NCBI GenBank assembly: GCA_016861105.1
Contig: BOKS01000003.1
Coordinates: 283,765-347,764 of the forward strand
Direction: 5' to 3'
Source: Betaproteobacteria bacterium
Lineage (GTDB): Bacteria > Pseudomonadota > Gammaproteobacteria > Burkholderiales > Casimicrobiaceae
DNA: 64,000 bases
Under the pieces are notes generated by a model that was not told the DNA's origin, did not search any database, and saw only the letters and a list, made by a program, of their open reading frames with translations. The position numbers and the translations under genes were made by a program. Positions within the stretch are counted from its first letter, which is position 1. Every line of letters begins with the position of its first letter. Shown here in pieces: positions 25,435 through 33,785 of the stretch.

Positions 25435-27216
25435 ATGCACCGTCCCGCCTTCGTCCTCGCCAGCGCGCTTGGCGTGCAGCTGGCGCTCGCCTGCGCCGGC
25501 TCCGCGGACGCCCAGCCTGGTGGCGCCAAGGCCCTGCGCCTCGGCTTCCCCGTCGCGGAGAACGGCTTCGACCCGCAGGCGGTCTACGACGCCTACTCGG
25601 CGCGCGTGTGCGACGCCATCTTCGATCCGCTCTACACCTACGACTACCTCGCGCGGCCGGCGCGGCTCGTGCCCAACACCGCGGACGGCCTGCCGGCGAT
25701 CGGCGACGGCGGGCGCACGTTCACCATCCGCGTCCGGCGCGGCGTCCACTTCGCGCCGCACCCGGCCTTCGGCGACGCGAAGCGCGAGCTGACCGCCGAG
25801 GACTACGTGTTCAGCATCAAGCGCATCCTCGACCCTGCGGTGCGCTCGTACTACCTCTACATCTTCGAGAACCGGCTGGCCGGGCTCGGCCCGGTGCTCG
25901 CGCAGGCGCGCAAGGCCGGCCGCCTCGACTACGACGCGCCGATCGAGGGGCTGAAGGCGCTGGACCGCTACACGCTGCAGATCCGCTTCACCGAGCCGTT
26001 CTACGGGTTCCACCACTGGCTCACGACGACCGCGTTCGCGGCAGTGGCCAGGGAGGTCGTCAAGGCGAAGGGCGACGCCGCCGGCCGCGTCATGGAGGAC
26101 CCGGTCGGCACGGGACCCTACCGGCTCGCGGAATGGCGCCGCAGCCAGCGCATCGTGCTGGAGGCGAATCCTTCGTACCGCGACGTGCGCTTCCCCAAGC
26201 CGGCGGATGCCGCCGACGCGGACCTCGCGCCGCTCGCCGGCCGCCGCCTGCCGCTCGCGCCGCGCATCGAGATCGCGATCGTCGAGGAGGCGCAGCCGCG
26301 CCTGCTCGCGTTCCGCCGCGGCGAGCTCGACTACGTCGACGTGCCGTCGTCGCTCGCCGAGACGGTGCTCGACGGCGCGACGCTCAAGCCCGACCTCGCG
26401 AGAGCCGGCGTGCGCCTGCTGCGCCAGGTCGAGCCGTCGCTGGCGTTCACGTTCTTCAACATGGAGGACCCCGTCGTCGGCGGCTACACGCCCGACAAGG
26501 TCGCGCTGCGGCGCGCGATCACGATGGCCAACGACCGCCGCGCGGCGGTGCGCATTCTCACCAACGGGCAGGCCGAGCTCGCCACGCAGATGATCCCGCC
26601 GCCGGTCCCGGGCCACGCGGCGGCGCTCGCGATCAGGGATCCCTACGACCCGGCGGGCGCGCGCGCGCTGCTCGACCGCTTCGGCTACCGCGACCGCGAC
26701 GGCGACGGCTTCCGCGAACTGCCCGACGGCAGGCCGCTCGTGCTGCGCAAGGGCATGACGCCGGTGGCCGCCGACCGCGCCGCGAGCGAGCTGTGGACGC
26801 GCAACCTCGCGGCCGTCGGCCTGCGCACGGAGTTCGTGGTGCAGAAGTGGCCCGAGCTCAACAAGATGTCCGAGGCCGGGCAGCTCATGATCTGGAACCT
26901 CGCGTGGATCGCCAACATCCCCGACGCCGACGCGTTCTATTCCACGCTCTACAGCCGCAACATCGGCACGTCGAACGACGCGCGCCTCGCCCTGCGCGAG
27001 TACGACGAGGCCTACGAGCGGATGCGCTCGCTGCCCGAGGGCCCGGAGCGCCAGGCGACGTACAAGCGCATGAACGACCTCGTCGTCGGCTACGCGCCGT
27101 GGATCCTCGAGACCTACAGCTACCAGAACCGGCTCGTGCAGCCGTGGCTGCGCGGCGTGCGGCTGCACCCGTTCCTGCAGGCGCCCTGGGCGTATTACGA
27201 CGTCAACCGGCCGTAG
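25435..27216 (+). CDS. ABC transporter substrate-binding protein, family 5 (peptide/opine type)
   Basis: A 593-residue periplasmic receptor (SBP_bac_5 fold). The signal peptide ends near GSADAQ. Family features include LVPNTADGLPAIGDGGRTFT, the VGTGPYRLAEWRRSQ signature segment and FTFFNMEDPVVGGYTPDKVA. Residues around 416-425 (DRDGDGFREL) give the conserved insert seen in long family members. No permease or ATPase genes are adjacent, so it is an orphan receptor here. Its 3' end is directly followed by a scrap of the persulfide-dioxygenase gene tail, and a decayed copy of its own C-terminal coding region lies at 44983-45205, evidence that this junction was duplicated. Confidence 0.9.
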   Translation: MHRPAFVLASALGVQLALACAGSADAQPGGAKALRLGFPVAENGFDPQAVYDAYSARVCDAIFDPLYTYDYLARPARLVPNTADGLPAIGDGGRTFTIRVRRGVHFAPHPAFGDAKRELTAEDYVFSIKRILDPAVRSYYLYIFENRLAGLGPVLAQARKAGRLDYDAPIEGLKALDRYTLQIRFTEPFYGFHHWLTTTAFAAVAREVVKAKGDAAGRVMEDPVGTGPYRLAEWRRSQRIVLEANPSYRDVRFPKPADAADADLAPLAGRRLPLAPRIEIAIVEEAQPRLLAFRRGELDYVDVPSSLAETVLDGATLKPDLARAGVRLLRQVEPSLAFTFFNMEDPVVGGYTPDKVALRRAITMANDRRAAVRILTNGQAELATQMIPPPVPGHAAALAIRDPYDPAGARALLDRFGYRDRDGDGFRELPDGRPLVLRKGMTPVAADRAASELWTRNLAAVGLRTEFVVQKWPELNKMSEAGQLMIWNLAWIANIPDADAFYSTLYSRNIGTSNDARLALREYDEAYERMRSLPEGPERQATYKRMNDLVVGYAPWILETYSYQNRLVQPWLRGVRLHPFLQAPWAYYDVNRP

Positions 27217-27226
27217 GGGCGACGCG

Positions 27227-27256
27227 CGCCCCCAGCCGCCGGTTCGCCGGCACCGC
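27227..27256. repeat. Copy A of the metallo-hydrolase 3'-end repeat (left island boundary)
   Basis: A 30-base stretch (core CCGCCGGTTCGCCGGCACCG) identical or nearly so to the 3' coding end of the persulfide-dioxygenase gene at 45217-45246. It lies 10 bases after the stop of the binding-protein gene, in the same relative position as in the right-hand junction. Beyond it similarity stops. It marks the left edge of the inserted segment. Confidence 0.8.
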
Positions 27257-27355
27257 ACCGCGCCAGGGTTTCCGGAGACATCCGGGCCTAAAGTCAGGCT
27301 GCCATCGGCAGCTGACCCATTGACTCACGGTACGACGCCTCGAGCTCCGCCGGCC

Positions 27356-27398
27356 TAGGGCCTGTTCACGCTATGGCCGCATGCGTGAACAGGCCCTA
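27356..27398. repeat. Hairpin built from two inverted 16-bp copies of a dispersed repeat
   Basis: TAGGGCCTGTTCACGC (27356-27371) is followed after 11 bases by its exact reverse complement (27383-27398). The same 16-mer recurs at 32976-32991, over the stop codon of the LuxR gene, so the three-gene signalling module is bracketed by copies. Lying between convergent genes it could also work as a bidirectional terminator, although no T run follows. Confidence 0.8.
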
Positions 27399-27425
27399 AC
27401 CTCAGCGGTGCGGGGTTGGTCGGGA

Positions 27426-28754
27426 TCAGTGGAGATCGTTCCGGCCGGGCGCCGGGACGGTCCCGGAGAGAATGGCGCCGGCGACGTCGGCGACGGCCAT
27501 CGGTCCCGCCAGCAGGTCTCCCTGTCCGATGTCGCAGCCCTCCCACTTGAAGAACTGGAGATCCTCCTCGCTCACGATGCCGTCGGCGATCACCGTGAGT
27601 CCGAGCGTGTGGGCAAGCGCGATGATGGACCGGGCGATCGAAGACCGTCCGCGGTCCTGCGCTGCGTTCCGCACGAAGGACTGGTGGATCTTCACCCGGT
27701 CCGGAAGCAGGCACTGCAGCTGGGGGAGCGACATCGGGCTGTTCCCGAAGTCGACGAGCGTGACCGAAACGCCCATCGACTGCACGAGCGCCACGGCTTC
27801 GCGAGCCTGGGTCGCGTTGCCTTGCAGCATCGCTTCGGACACGATCAGGTCGAGGCTGCCGCGCGGCGCCTCGACCGACGAGAGATGGCGGTCGAGCAGC
27901 GACAGCAGGTCGCCGTCCCAGATCCGCTCCGTGAACGCCGGAACCGAGACGCAGACGGGCGGTCCGCCTGCGCTTCGCCACGACTCGAGCCAGGCACAGC
28001 CCTTGCGGATCAGCCAGTCGTCCAGCCGGAGGCGCAGGTCGGGGTCGGCGACCTCGTCGGCCAGCCGCGCCGGGCCGAGAACGACTTCGCCCCGCTTCCA
28101 GGTCGGCATCAGCTCGATCGCCGCGATCACCCCGGAGGCGAGACGAACCTGCGGTTGCGCCAGCAGGTGCAGCTCGTTCTTCCGCAGCGACCTCGCGAGG
28201 TCCTCCTCTAGTGCCATGCGCTGGACGTTTCTCGCGGTTGCCGCCGGTGCGATCTCCGCCGCCGCGCTCTCGGGCCTCAGCGCCTTGATGTAGCTGAACG
28301 CGCGGAGCGACGAGATGACGATCGATTGCAGCTTCTGGGCGACCATCTCGGTCTTCAGGAAATAGCCGTTGATGTCGTACGCAGGAATCACTTCCCCCTC
28401 TGGCGCCATGCCCGGCTGTCCGGTCCTCACCACGATCTGCACGTCCGTGTTCCCGAGCTGCTTCCGCACGTAGTTGACGAGCCGCAGGCCGGCGTCGTCG
28501 GCCTCCATCACGACGTCGAGCAGCATCAGCGCCGTCTCGGGATGCGCCTCGAGGAAAGCCTTCGCCTCGGCCGCCGAATACGCGCTCCGCAGCTCGACGG
28601 GTATGCCCGAGAACGACGTGTCGGCGAGAACGAGCCGCGTCACGTCGTGGACCTCGGGCTCGTCGTCGACCAGCAGGACAACCCAGCGCTCCCTCGTCAG
28701 CCGAGCGTTCGGCGTCGTCGCGGACGACCGGTCCGGAGGCAGGATTCCGCTCAT
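27426..28754 (-). CDS. Response regulator with degenerate EAL domain
   Basis: A 442-residue cytoplasmic protein. The receiver (about 22-150; phospho-acceptor D80 in ALMLLDVVMEADDAG) belongs to the subtype with VRTGQPGMAP and YDINGYFLKTEM. The C-terminal half has an EAL fold but lacks key catalytic residues: IELMP replaces the EAL motif, the DDFG metal site reads LVDFGNSP, KID reads KIH, and the late Glu motif reads ADGIVSEEDL. It is therefore unlikely to hydrolyse c-di-GMP and may act as a binding or adaptor output. ATGA overlap with the permease-kinase upstream marks it as that kinase's partner. Confidence 0.88.
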   Translation of the reverse strand: MSGILPPDRSSATTPNARLTRERWVVLLVDDEPEVHDVTRLVLADTSFSGIPVELRSAYSAAEAKAFLEAHPETALMLLDVVMEADDAGLRLVNYVRKQLGNTDVQIVVRTGQPGMAPEGEVIPAYDINGYFLKTEMVAQKLQSIVISSLRAFSYIKALRPESAAAEIAPAATARNVQRMALEEDLARSLRKNELHLLAQPQVRLASGVIAAIELMPTWKRGEVVLGPARLADEVADPDLRLRLDDWLIRKGCAWLESWRSAGGPPVCVSVPAFTERIWDGDLLSLLDRHLSSVEAPRGSLDLIVSEAMLQGNATQAREAVALVQSMGVSVTLVDFGNSPMSLPQLQCLLPDRVKIHQSFVRNAAQDRGRSSIARSIIALAHTLGLTVIADGIVSEEDLQFFKWEGCDIGQGDLLAGPMAVADVAGAILSGTVPAPGRNDLH

Positions 28755-31492
28755 TGGGGACTCCTTGGCGCCGTGCGCAGAGCGCTGGCGAGGCTGGACG
28801 TGGAGCGCGTGACGCGGGGCAGGCGCAGCGAGAACACGGTGCCGCCACCTTCGCGCGACCCGACCTCGATCGATCCATTGAGGCGGCGCGTCACGATGTT
28901 GTAGACGAGGTGGAGGCCGAGCCCGCTGCCGCCGGAGCCCCGACGGGTCGTGAAGAACGGCTCGAACACGGTGTGGTGAAGCGCGGAGGCGATCCCGTGG
29001 CCGTCGTCCTCGTAGCGGAGGATCACGTCGTCGCCACCCTCGGCGAGAGCGGCGGTGATGCGGATGCTGCCTTCCTGTCCGGGATCGAACGCGTGTTGGA
29101 GCGAGTTGACGACGAGATTGGTCAGCACCTGCGCCAGCGGGCCGGGGTAGCTGTCCATCTCGATGCCCCGCGGGCAGTCGACGTGCACGGCGACGCGGCT
29201 GGCGGCAATCCGGGGCTGCAGGCTGAGCAGCGTCTCCTCGATGTAGTGGCGCAGGTTGAAGTGCCGCCGCTCGTCGCTCGCCTGATCGACCGCAACCTGC
29301 TTGAAGCTCTGGACGAGCTGCGCCGCGCGGCGGGCGTTCGAGAGCAGGAGGCGGGCCGACTGGCCGGCGTCGTCGAGATAGGACCGGACATCCTCCGCGG
29401 CGAGCCGGCCCTGCTCGAGCCTCTTCCTCGCCGCATCCGTCCGGTCCTGGAGGTAGGAGGCGGCACTCACTGCGATCCCCACCGGCGTGTTGATCTCGTG
29501 GGCCACGCCGGCGACCAGGCCGCCCAGGGAAGCCATCTTCTCGGACTCGACGAGATGGCTCCGCGCCATTTGCAGGTAGTGCAGCGACTCGACGAGCTCG
29601 CTCTCCGCGAGCTCGCGGCTGTCGTGGGACAGCACGATCCACCAGGTCCCGACTGCGATCACGACGAGCGTGGCGGCGTAGATCCGGACCAGGATGCCGA
29701 CGAGGTCGACGCTCGCCGGAGCCACTGCGACGTCCATCAGCTGGTACGAAAGCAGGAACACCGCGCCCATGACGGCCGCGGCGATGCTGAACAGGCCGAA
29801 GAAGCGGCTGAGCCTGCGTCCGAGATGCGGGGGCAGCAACGATGGTCCGGCCCATGCGGGACACCGCGCCGGCCTCGCGGGGACCGTGACCGCCTCCTTG
29901 CAGAAATCGTGGCAGTGCTGCTCGAGCCCGCAGCACAGCGAGCAGATCGGGCCGCGGTAGAACGGGCAGTGCGCCATGTCGGGCGGCTCGTAATGCCTCT
30001 CGCAGATGCAGCATTCGACCAGAGGCTCGACGTTGGGTTTGCGGAACCGGCTGTCCTCGCGTGCGAGGTAATACCTGCCGCGCGTCGCGTATCCGATGAC
30101 GATGGCGCTGACGAAGGCAAGGGCGAGCGCGAGCAGCGCCGAGAACGCGCGCGCCGCCTCCCCGAACACGCCGGAGAAGGCGGCGATCGAGACGAGCGAC
30201 GCGATCAGCATCGAGCCGCATCCCACGGGGTTGACGTTGTAGAGGTGGGCGCGCTTGAACTCGATGTACGGGGGACTGATGCCCGCCGGCTTGAGGACCA
30301 CGAGATCCGCGACCAGGGCGCCGATCCAGGCGATCACGACGTTCGCGTAGACGCTCAGCACGGCTTCGAGCGTGGAGAAGATGCCGAGCAGCATCAGAAG
30401 CAGCGCGATCAGGACGTTGAACACGAGCCAGACGACACGGCCCGGATGGTAGTGGGCGAGACGCGCGAAACAGTTCGACCAGGCGAGCGAGCCCGCGTAC
30501 GCGTTGGTGACGTTGATCTTGATCTGGGAGATCACCACGAAGACGGTTGCGACCGCGAGCACGACCGTCGGAGCGTCGAAGACGTACTCGTATGCCTTGA
30601 TGTACATGTGGATCGGAACGATCGCCTCGCTCGCCGCGGACCCCGCCGCGATCGCGAGGTAGGCGAGAAATCCGCCGGCGAGGATCTTCAGCCCGCCGAT
30701 GACGATCCATCCCGGGCCTGCGGCGAGCAGCGCGGCCCACCAGCGACGCCGGTTCGCGTCGTTCCGGTCCGGGAGGAAGCGTAGGTAGTCGACCTGCTCG
30801 CCGATCTGGCCCACCAGCGAGAGGAGCACACCCGTCGCGGTTCCCACCGCGAGCCAGTTCAGCGTCCCGTCGGAGGCGCCGGCGCCCGGATACCGGGTCC
30901 ACGCAGCCAGCGCATCGGGTTCGCGCATCAGGATGAACGCGAAGGGGAGAACCAGCAGAATCACCCACGCGGCCTGCGTCCACCGCTGCAGGCGGTTGAT
31001 CAGCGTGACGCCGTAGAAGGCCATCGGAATGATGATCAGCGAGCACACGAGGTAGCCGATCACGAGGTCGAGGCCGATGGCCAGCTCGAGCGCCTGGGCC
31101 ATGATCGCCGCCTCGAGGGCGAAGAAGATGAACGTGAACGACGCGTAGACGAGCGAGGTGATCGTCGACCCGATATAGCCGAAGCCGGCGCCGCGCGTCA
31201 GCAGATCGATGTCCACGTTGGCCGCTGCGGAGTGATATGCGATCGGGAGGCTGACGAGGAAGATGAGGAAGGACACGAGAGCGATGGCAGTGAAGGCGTT
31301 CTGGAAGCCGTAGTTGATCGTCAGGCTCCCGCCGATGGCCTCGAGGGCCAGGAACGAGATGCCGCCGATCGCGGTGTTCGCGAGGGTTCCGGGCGGCCAC
31401 CGGCGATAGGACTTCGCTGTGTAGCGGAGCGCATAGTCCTCCAGGGTCTCGTTTGCGACCCAGGACTGGTACTCGCGTCTGACGCGTATCAC
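28751..31492 (-). CDS. Permease-histidine kinase fusion (NCS1-like transporter with Cys-rich linker)
   Basis: A protein of about 913 residues (GTG start at 31492 assumed; a GTG at 31573 would add 27). The first 470 residues form a twelve-helix permease resembling cytosine/purine/allantoin transporters (NETLEDYALRYTAKSYRRW; ISQIKINVTNAYAGSLAW). A cytoplasmic cysteine cluster follows at about 494-531, with nine Cys and several His (CCICERHY, HCPFYRGPICSLCC, HCHDFC), able to bind zinc or an Fe-S cluster. Then two more TM helices, a HisKA box with phospho-His about 665 (VAGVAHEINTPVG) and a HATPase (NLVVNSLQHAF; GLGLHLVYNIV). Likely senses a transported solute and phosphorylates the REC-EAL protein encoded next to it. 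Confidence 0.88.
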   Translation of the reverse strand: MIRVRREYQSWVANETLEDYALRYTAKSYRRWPPGTLANTAIGGISFLALEAIGGSLTINYGFQNAFTAIALVSFLIFLVSLPIAYHSAAANVDIDLLTRGAGFGYIGSTITSLVYASFTFIFFALEAAIMAQALELAIGLDLVIGYLVCSLIIIPMAFYGVTLINRLQRWTQAAWVILLVLPFAFILMREPDALAAWTRYPGAGASDGTLNWLAVGTATGVLLSLVGQIGEQVDYLRFLPDRNDANRRRWWAALLAAGPGWIVIGGLKILAGGFLAYLAIAAGSAASEAIVPIHMYIKAYEYVFDAPTVVLAVATVFVVISQIKINVTNAYAGSLAWSNCFARLAHYHPGRVVWLVFNVLIALLLMLLGIFSTLEAVLSVYANVVIAWIGALVADLVVLKPAGISPPYIEFKRAHLYNVNPVGCGSMLIASLVSIAAFSGVFGEAARAFSALLALALAFVSAIVIGYATRGRYYLAREDSRFRKPNVEPLVECCICERHYEPPDMAHCPFYRGPICSLCCGLEQHCHDFCKEAVTVPARPARCPAWAGPSLLPPHLGRRLSRFFGLFSIAAAVMGAVFLLSYQLMDVAVAPASVDLVGILVRIYAATLVVIAVGTWWIVLSHDSRELAESELVESLHYLQMARSHLVESEKMASLGGLVAGVAHEINTPVGIAVSAASYLQDRTDAARKRLEQGRLAAEDVRSYLDDAGQSARLLLSNARRAAQLVQSFKQVAVDQASDERRHFNLRHYIEETLLSLQPRIAASRVAVHVDCPRGIEMDSYPGPLAQVLTNLVVNSLQHAFDPGQEGSIRITAALAEGGDDVILRYEDDGHGIASALHHTVFEPFFTTRRGSGGSGLGLHLVYNIVTRRLNGSIEVGSREGGGTVFSLRLPRVTRSTSSLASALRTAPRSPQ

Positions 31493-31826
31493 GTGCGGTG
31501 GTCGGTGGAAGGCCGTCGTGCGAAATGCCCGACGAAGCCGCGGACCATTATTCGCTGCCGTCCGGATCGGCACAATCCACTACGTGTCGGATCCACCCGC
31601 CGCCGGGCAGTGCGCGGCGGTGCGCTCGCGGCGCCTCGCGGCGCTCTCGTGGTGCGCCGCAAAATGGGCCTCGTCGGGAAGAACGCGCCGCTGGAGGGTT
31701 GACTTTGTCCGTGATCGTCGAAGAATGCACGTCTGGCTCGCGGACCACGGCGGCGCCGCCGCCGGCCGGCGCTTCGCGCAGCAGGGCGGAAGGCCGGACG
31801 TCGTCGCGGAGGAGGCTGGTGGCGTC
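31493..31826. other. Divergent promoter region between permease-kinase and LuxR regulator
   Basis: About 330 bases between the assumed starts. Both frames stay open into it, so either gene may begin earlier (GTG 31573 for the kinase; ATG 31725 for the regulator). A GGAGGAGG at 31807-31814 lies upstream of the chosen LuxR start. No operator or sigma-54 box could be identified with confidence. Confidence 0.5.
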
Positions 31827-32978
31827 ATGGCGCAGGAGCGTCGGCAACGCGAGTCGAGGGCTGAGCTTGATCCGCTCCTCTTCCGGATCCACGCGTTCTC
31901 GGACTCGTCGGGCGACTGGGGCGACGTCCTGGCGATGCTCCGCGAGCGCATGGATGCGCGCCTGGCGACCATGTCGCGCCACCATTTCGCGACAGGCCAC
32001 GGCGAGGTCATCTGCGAGACGCCGGCGAGTCCCGGTTTCCGGGCCGCCTACGCCGAGTACGCTTCCCGCAACCCCTGGTTCCTGTCGAGCGAGGAATACA
32101 CCGCGGGCAGAATCGTCGCGGGCGAGGATCTGCTGAACAACCGCGACCTCGTGAAGACCGACTTCTATCGCGGTCTGCTCGAGCCCCACGGACTGTTCCA
32201 CTGCGTTGCCGGGGTGGCGGTCCGCCGTGGTGCGGTGATGTACTACGTCAGCGCCCTTCGCGGCCAGGATCAACCGCCGTTCCGCGAGCGGGAGAAGGCG
32301 GGTCTCAGGACCGTGCTTGCGCACCTCTCGCTGGCGTTCGAGAACCGCTGGCGGCTGCGCGCCGCGGGCGACCTCCTCAAGGTGATGATGGGCGTCGTCG
32401 ACAGGCATCCGCATCCCTGCCTGCTGGTCGAGCCGGACGGGCGCATCGTCTACGGCAACCGCTGCGCCACTCCGCAGGCGATGCCCGAGGTCGGGCTCTG
32501 CGTCGACGGCACCATGCTCGCGGCGGCGCTTGCCATCGACCGGCCGGCGTTGAGGCAGGCCATCCGGCAGGTTGCGGCGCGCGGCGCGAGCGCGCCGGAG
32601 CACGCGACGCGGGCCGTGACGCTTTCGGTCTCTGGATCGAATCACCCCTCGGTGGTGTCGATCGACGCTGCGGGCCGCGTTTTCGATGCTGCCTCGGGAG
32701 ACCTCGCCGAGCTGGTGCTCGTCACGGCGCGAACTCCGGCCCTCGGTCACGATTTCCGAACGTGCACGCTCGTCAAGGACTACGGCCTCAGTCCGGCCCA
32801 AGCCCGCGTCGGCGTGATGATCGTCACCGGCCACTCGCTAGCCGAGACCGCCAGGAAGCTGCACGTCTCCGACAACACGGTCCGCAGCCACCTGAAGCAG
32901 GTCTTCCAGAAGACCAACACCCACGGGCAGATGGAGCTCGTGCATCTTCACGCGCGCGTCTGCGCGCCGACCGACTAG
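31827..32978 (+). CDS. LuxR-family transcriptional regulator with N-terminal sensory domain
   Basis: A 383-residue regulator from the ATG at 31827; a start at 31725 would add 34 residues. The first 300 residues look like a GAF/PAS-type sensory region (YAEYASRNPWFLSSEEYTAG; HPHPCLLVEPDGRIVYGNR). The C-terminal LuxR helix-turn-helix is clear: YGLSPAQARVGVMIVTGHSL, then SDNTVRSHLKQVFQKTNTH. It is divergent from the permease-kinase gene and may control that module. Its stop codon lies within a copy of the 16-bp dispersed repeat. Confidence 0.85.
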   Translation: MAQERRQRESRAELDPLLFRIHAFSDSSGDWGDVLAMLRERMDARLATMSRHHFATGHGEVICETPASPGFRAAYAEYASRNPWFLSSEEYTAGRIVAGEDLLNNRDLVKTDFYRGLLEPHGLFHCVAGVAVRRGAVMYYVSALRGQDQPPFREREKAGLRTVLAHLSLAFENRWRLRAAGDLLKVMMGVVDRHPHPCLLVEPDGRIVYGNRCATPQAMPEVGLCVDGTMLAAALAIDRPALRQAIRQVAARGASAPEHATRAVTLSVSGSNHPSVVSIDAAGRVFDAASGDLAELVLVTARTPALGHDFRTCTLVKDYGLSPAQARVGVMIVTGHSLAETARKLHVSDNTVRSHLKQVFQKTNTHGQMELVHLHARVCAPTD

Positions 32979-32991
32979 GGCCTGTTCACGC
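32976..32991 (+). repeat. Dispersed 16-bp repeat overlapping the LuxR stop codon
   Basis: TAGGGCCTGTTCACGC, identical to the left arm of the hairpin at 27356-27371 and to the complement of its right arm. Its first three bases are the TAG stop of the LuxR-family gene. Together the copies bracket the signalling module. Confidence 0.8.
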
Positions 32992-32994
32992 TTT

Positions 32995-33018
32995 GGCCTC
33001 ACCCGATCGGGTGAGGCC
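32995..33018. terminator. Perfect 24-bp palindrome after the LuxR gene
   Basis: The half-site GGCCTCACCCGA is followed immediately by its exact complement, giving a 24-base palindrome 17 bases after the LuxR stop. It could be a terminator stem (no T run follows) or an operator for the downstream amide cassette. Confidence 0.55.
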
Positions 33019-33086
33019 GGCCTGCCCCGTTCGAGTGAGCTGAATTCCTCCGCGGGAGGGATTCGCGGGCATCGGTTCGCTCCTAC

Positions 33087-33132
33087 GCTGCATCACTGCC
33101 CGATGCAGCAGTTCGACGACCGGCCCGGTCGT
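33087..33132. promoter_or_regulatory. Two adjacent hairpins/palindromes upstream of the amide cassette
   Basis: GCTGCATC (33087-33094) pairs with GATGCAGC (33102-33109) across seven bases. Just downstream ACGACCGG (33116-33123) and CCGGTCGT (33125-33132) form a 17-base palindrome with one central base. They lie about 130 bases before the first gene of the fmd cassette and are candidates for an operator or leader structure. No promoter boxes were assigned. Confidence 0.5.
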
Positions 33133-33262
33133 TCCCGATGGTGAGTCTCCGGCGGGCATTCGACGAGCCGAGACGCACGGCGCCCGGCTGCGGGACCGTC
33201 GGTGTCCCGGCGATTGCGGTCTGCGCGTGCGTCGTGGCGGAGCGACGACAAGGAGGAGCGCG

Positions 33263-33556
33263 GTGGCCATCTACGAGTATCGGTGTGAGGAGCACGGATC
33301 GTTCGAGGTCAGCCGGCCGCTCGGCACGGCGCCCGAATCGGTTGCATGCGAGGCGTGCGGCAGCGGGGCGCGGCGGGTCTTCTCGGCGCCCGCGATCCGT
33401 TCCGGGTCGCGCACGTCGCTTTACGCGGCCATCGATCACGCGGAGAAGAGCCGCTACGAGCCCGACGTGGTGAGTTCGGTGCCGTCGGCCGGTGCGCCGG
33501 GGCGACCGCGGGTGGTCCCGCTGACGCCGAAGCTCGCAGGCCTCCCGCGGCCGTGA
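33263..33556 (+). CDS. fmdB: FmdB-family zinc-ribbon regulatory protein (first copy)
   Basis: A 97-residue protein with GTG start at 33263 preceded by AAGGAGGAG. The N-terminal IYEYRCEEHGSFEVSRPL and CEACGSGARRVFSAPAI form the FmdB-type zinc ribbon. The first cysteine pair is atypical (YRCEEHG, with His where the second Cys would be), so the ribbon may use C-H-C-C ligands. FmdB proteins accompany amidase genes and were proposed as regulators of amide-uptake or amidase operons. It lies 229 bases before fmdA. Confidence 0.8.
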   Translation: MAIYEYRCEEHGSFEVSRPLGTAPESVACEACGSGARRVFSAPAIRSGSRTSLYAAIDHAEKSRYEPDVVSSVPSAGAPGRPRVVPLTPKLAGLPRP

Positions 33557-33785
33557 CCGCCGTCGGGAATGGCGATCGCGGTTGACGGCAGCGGGCTTGC
33601 CGGCGCCGGCGACATGGCAGACGGAGCGAGAGACGCACTTCCACGGGCCCCGCCTGCCGGGCGCGGCTCGGGAGGGGCCGCGAGCGCGTGAGTCCCGTCG
33701 ACGAAGGAGGACGTGGCGAGGCTTCGACGTGCGCGTCGGACGCGCAGCCACGATGGCAATTCGCTAACGATCGAGAGGTATCGAC

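Noticed and set aside
26691..26720. EF-hand calcium site in the ABC binding protein (DRDGDGFRE)
   Set aside because: This Asp/Gly-rich insert is a regular feature of long family-5 binding proteins and lacks the helices needed to call an EF-hand.
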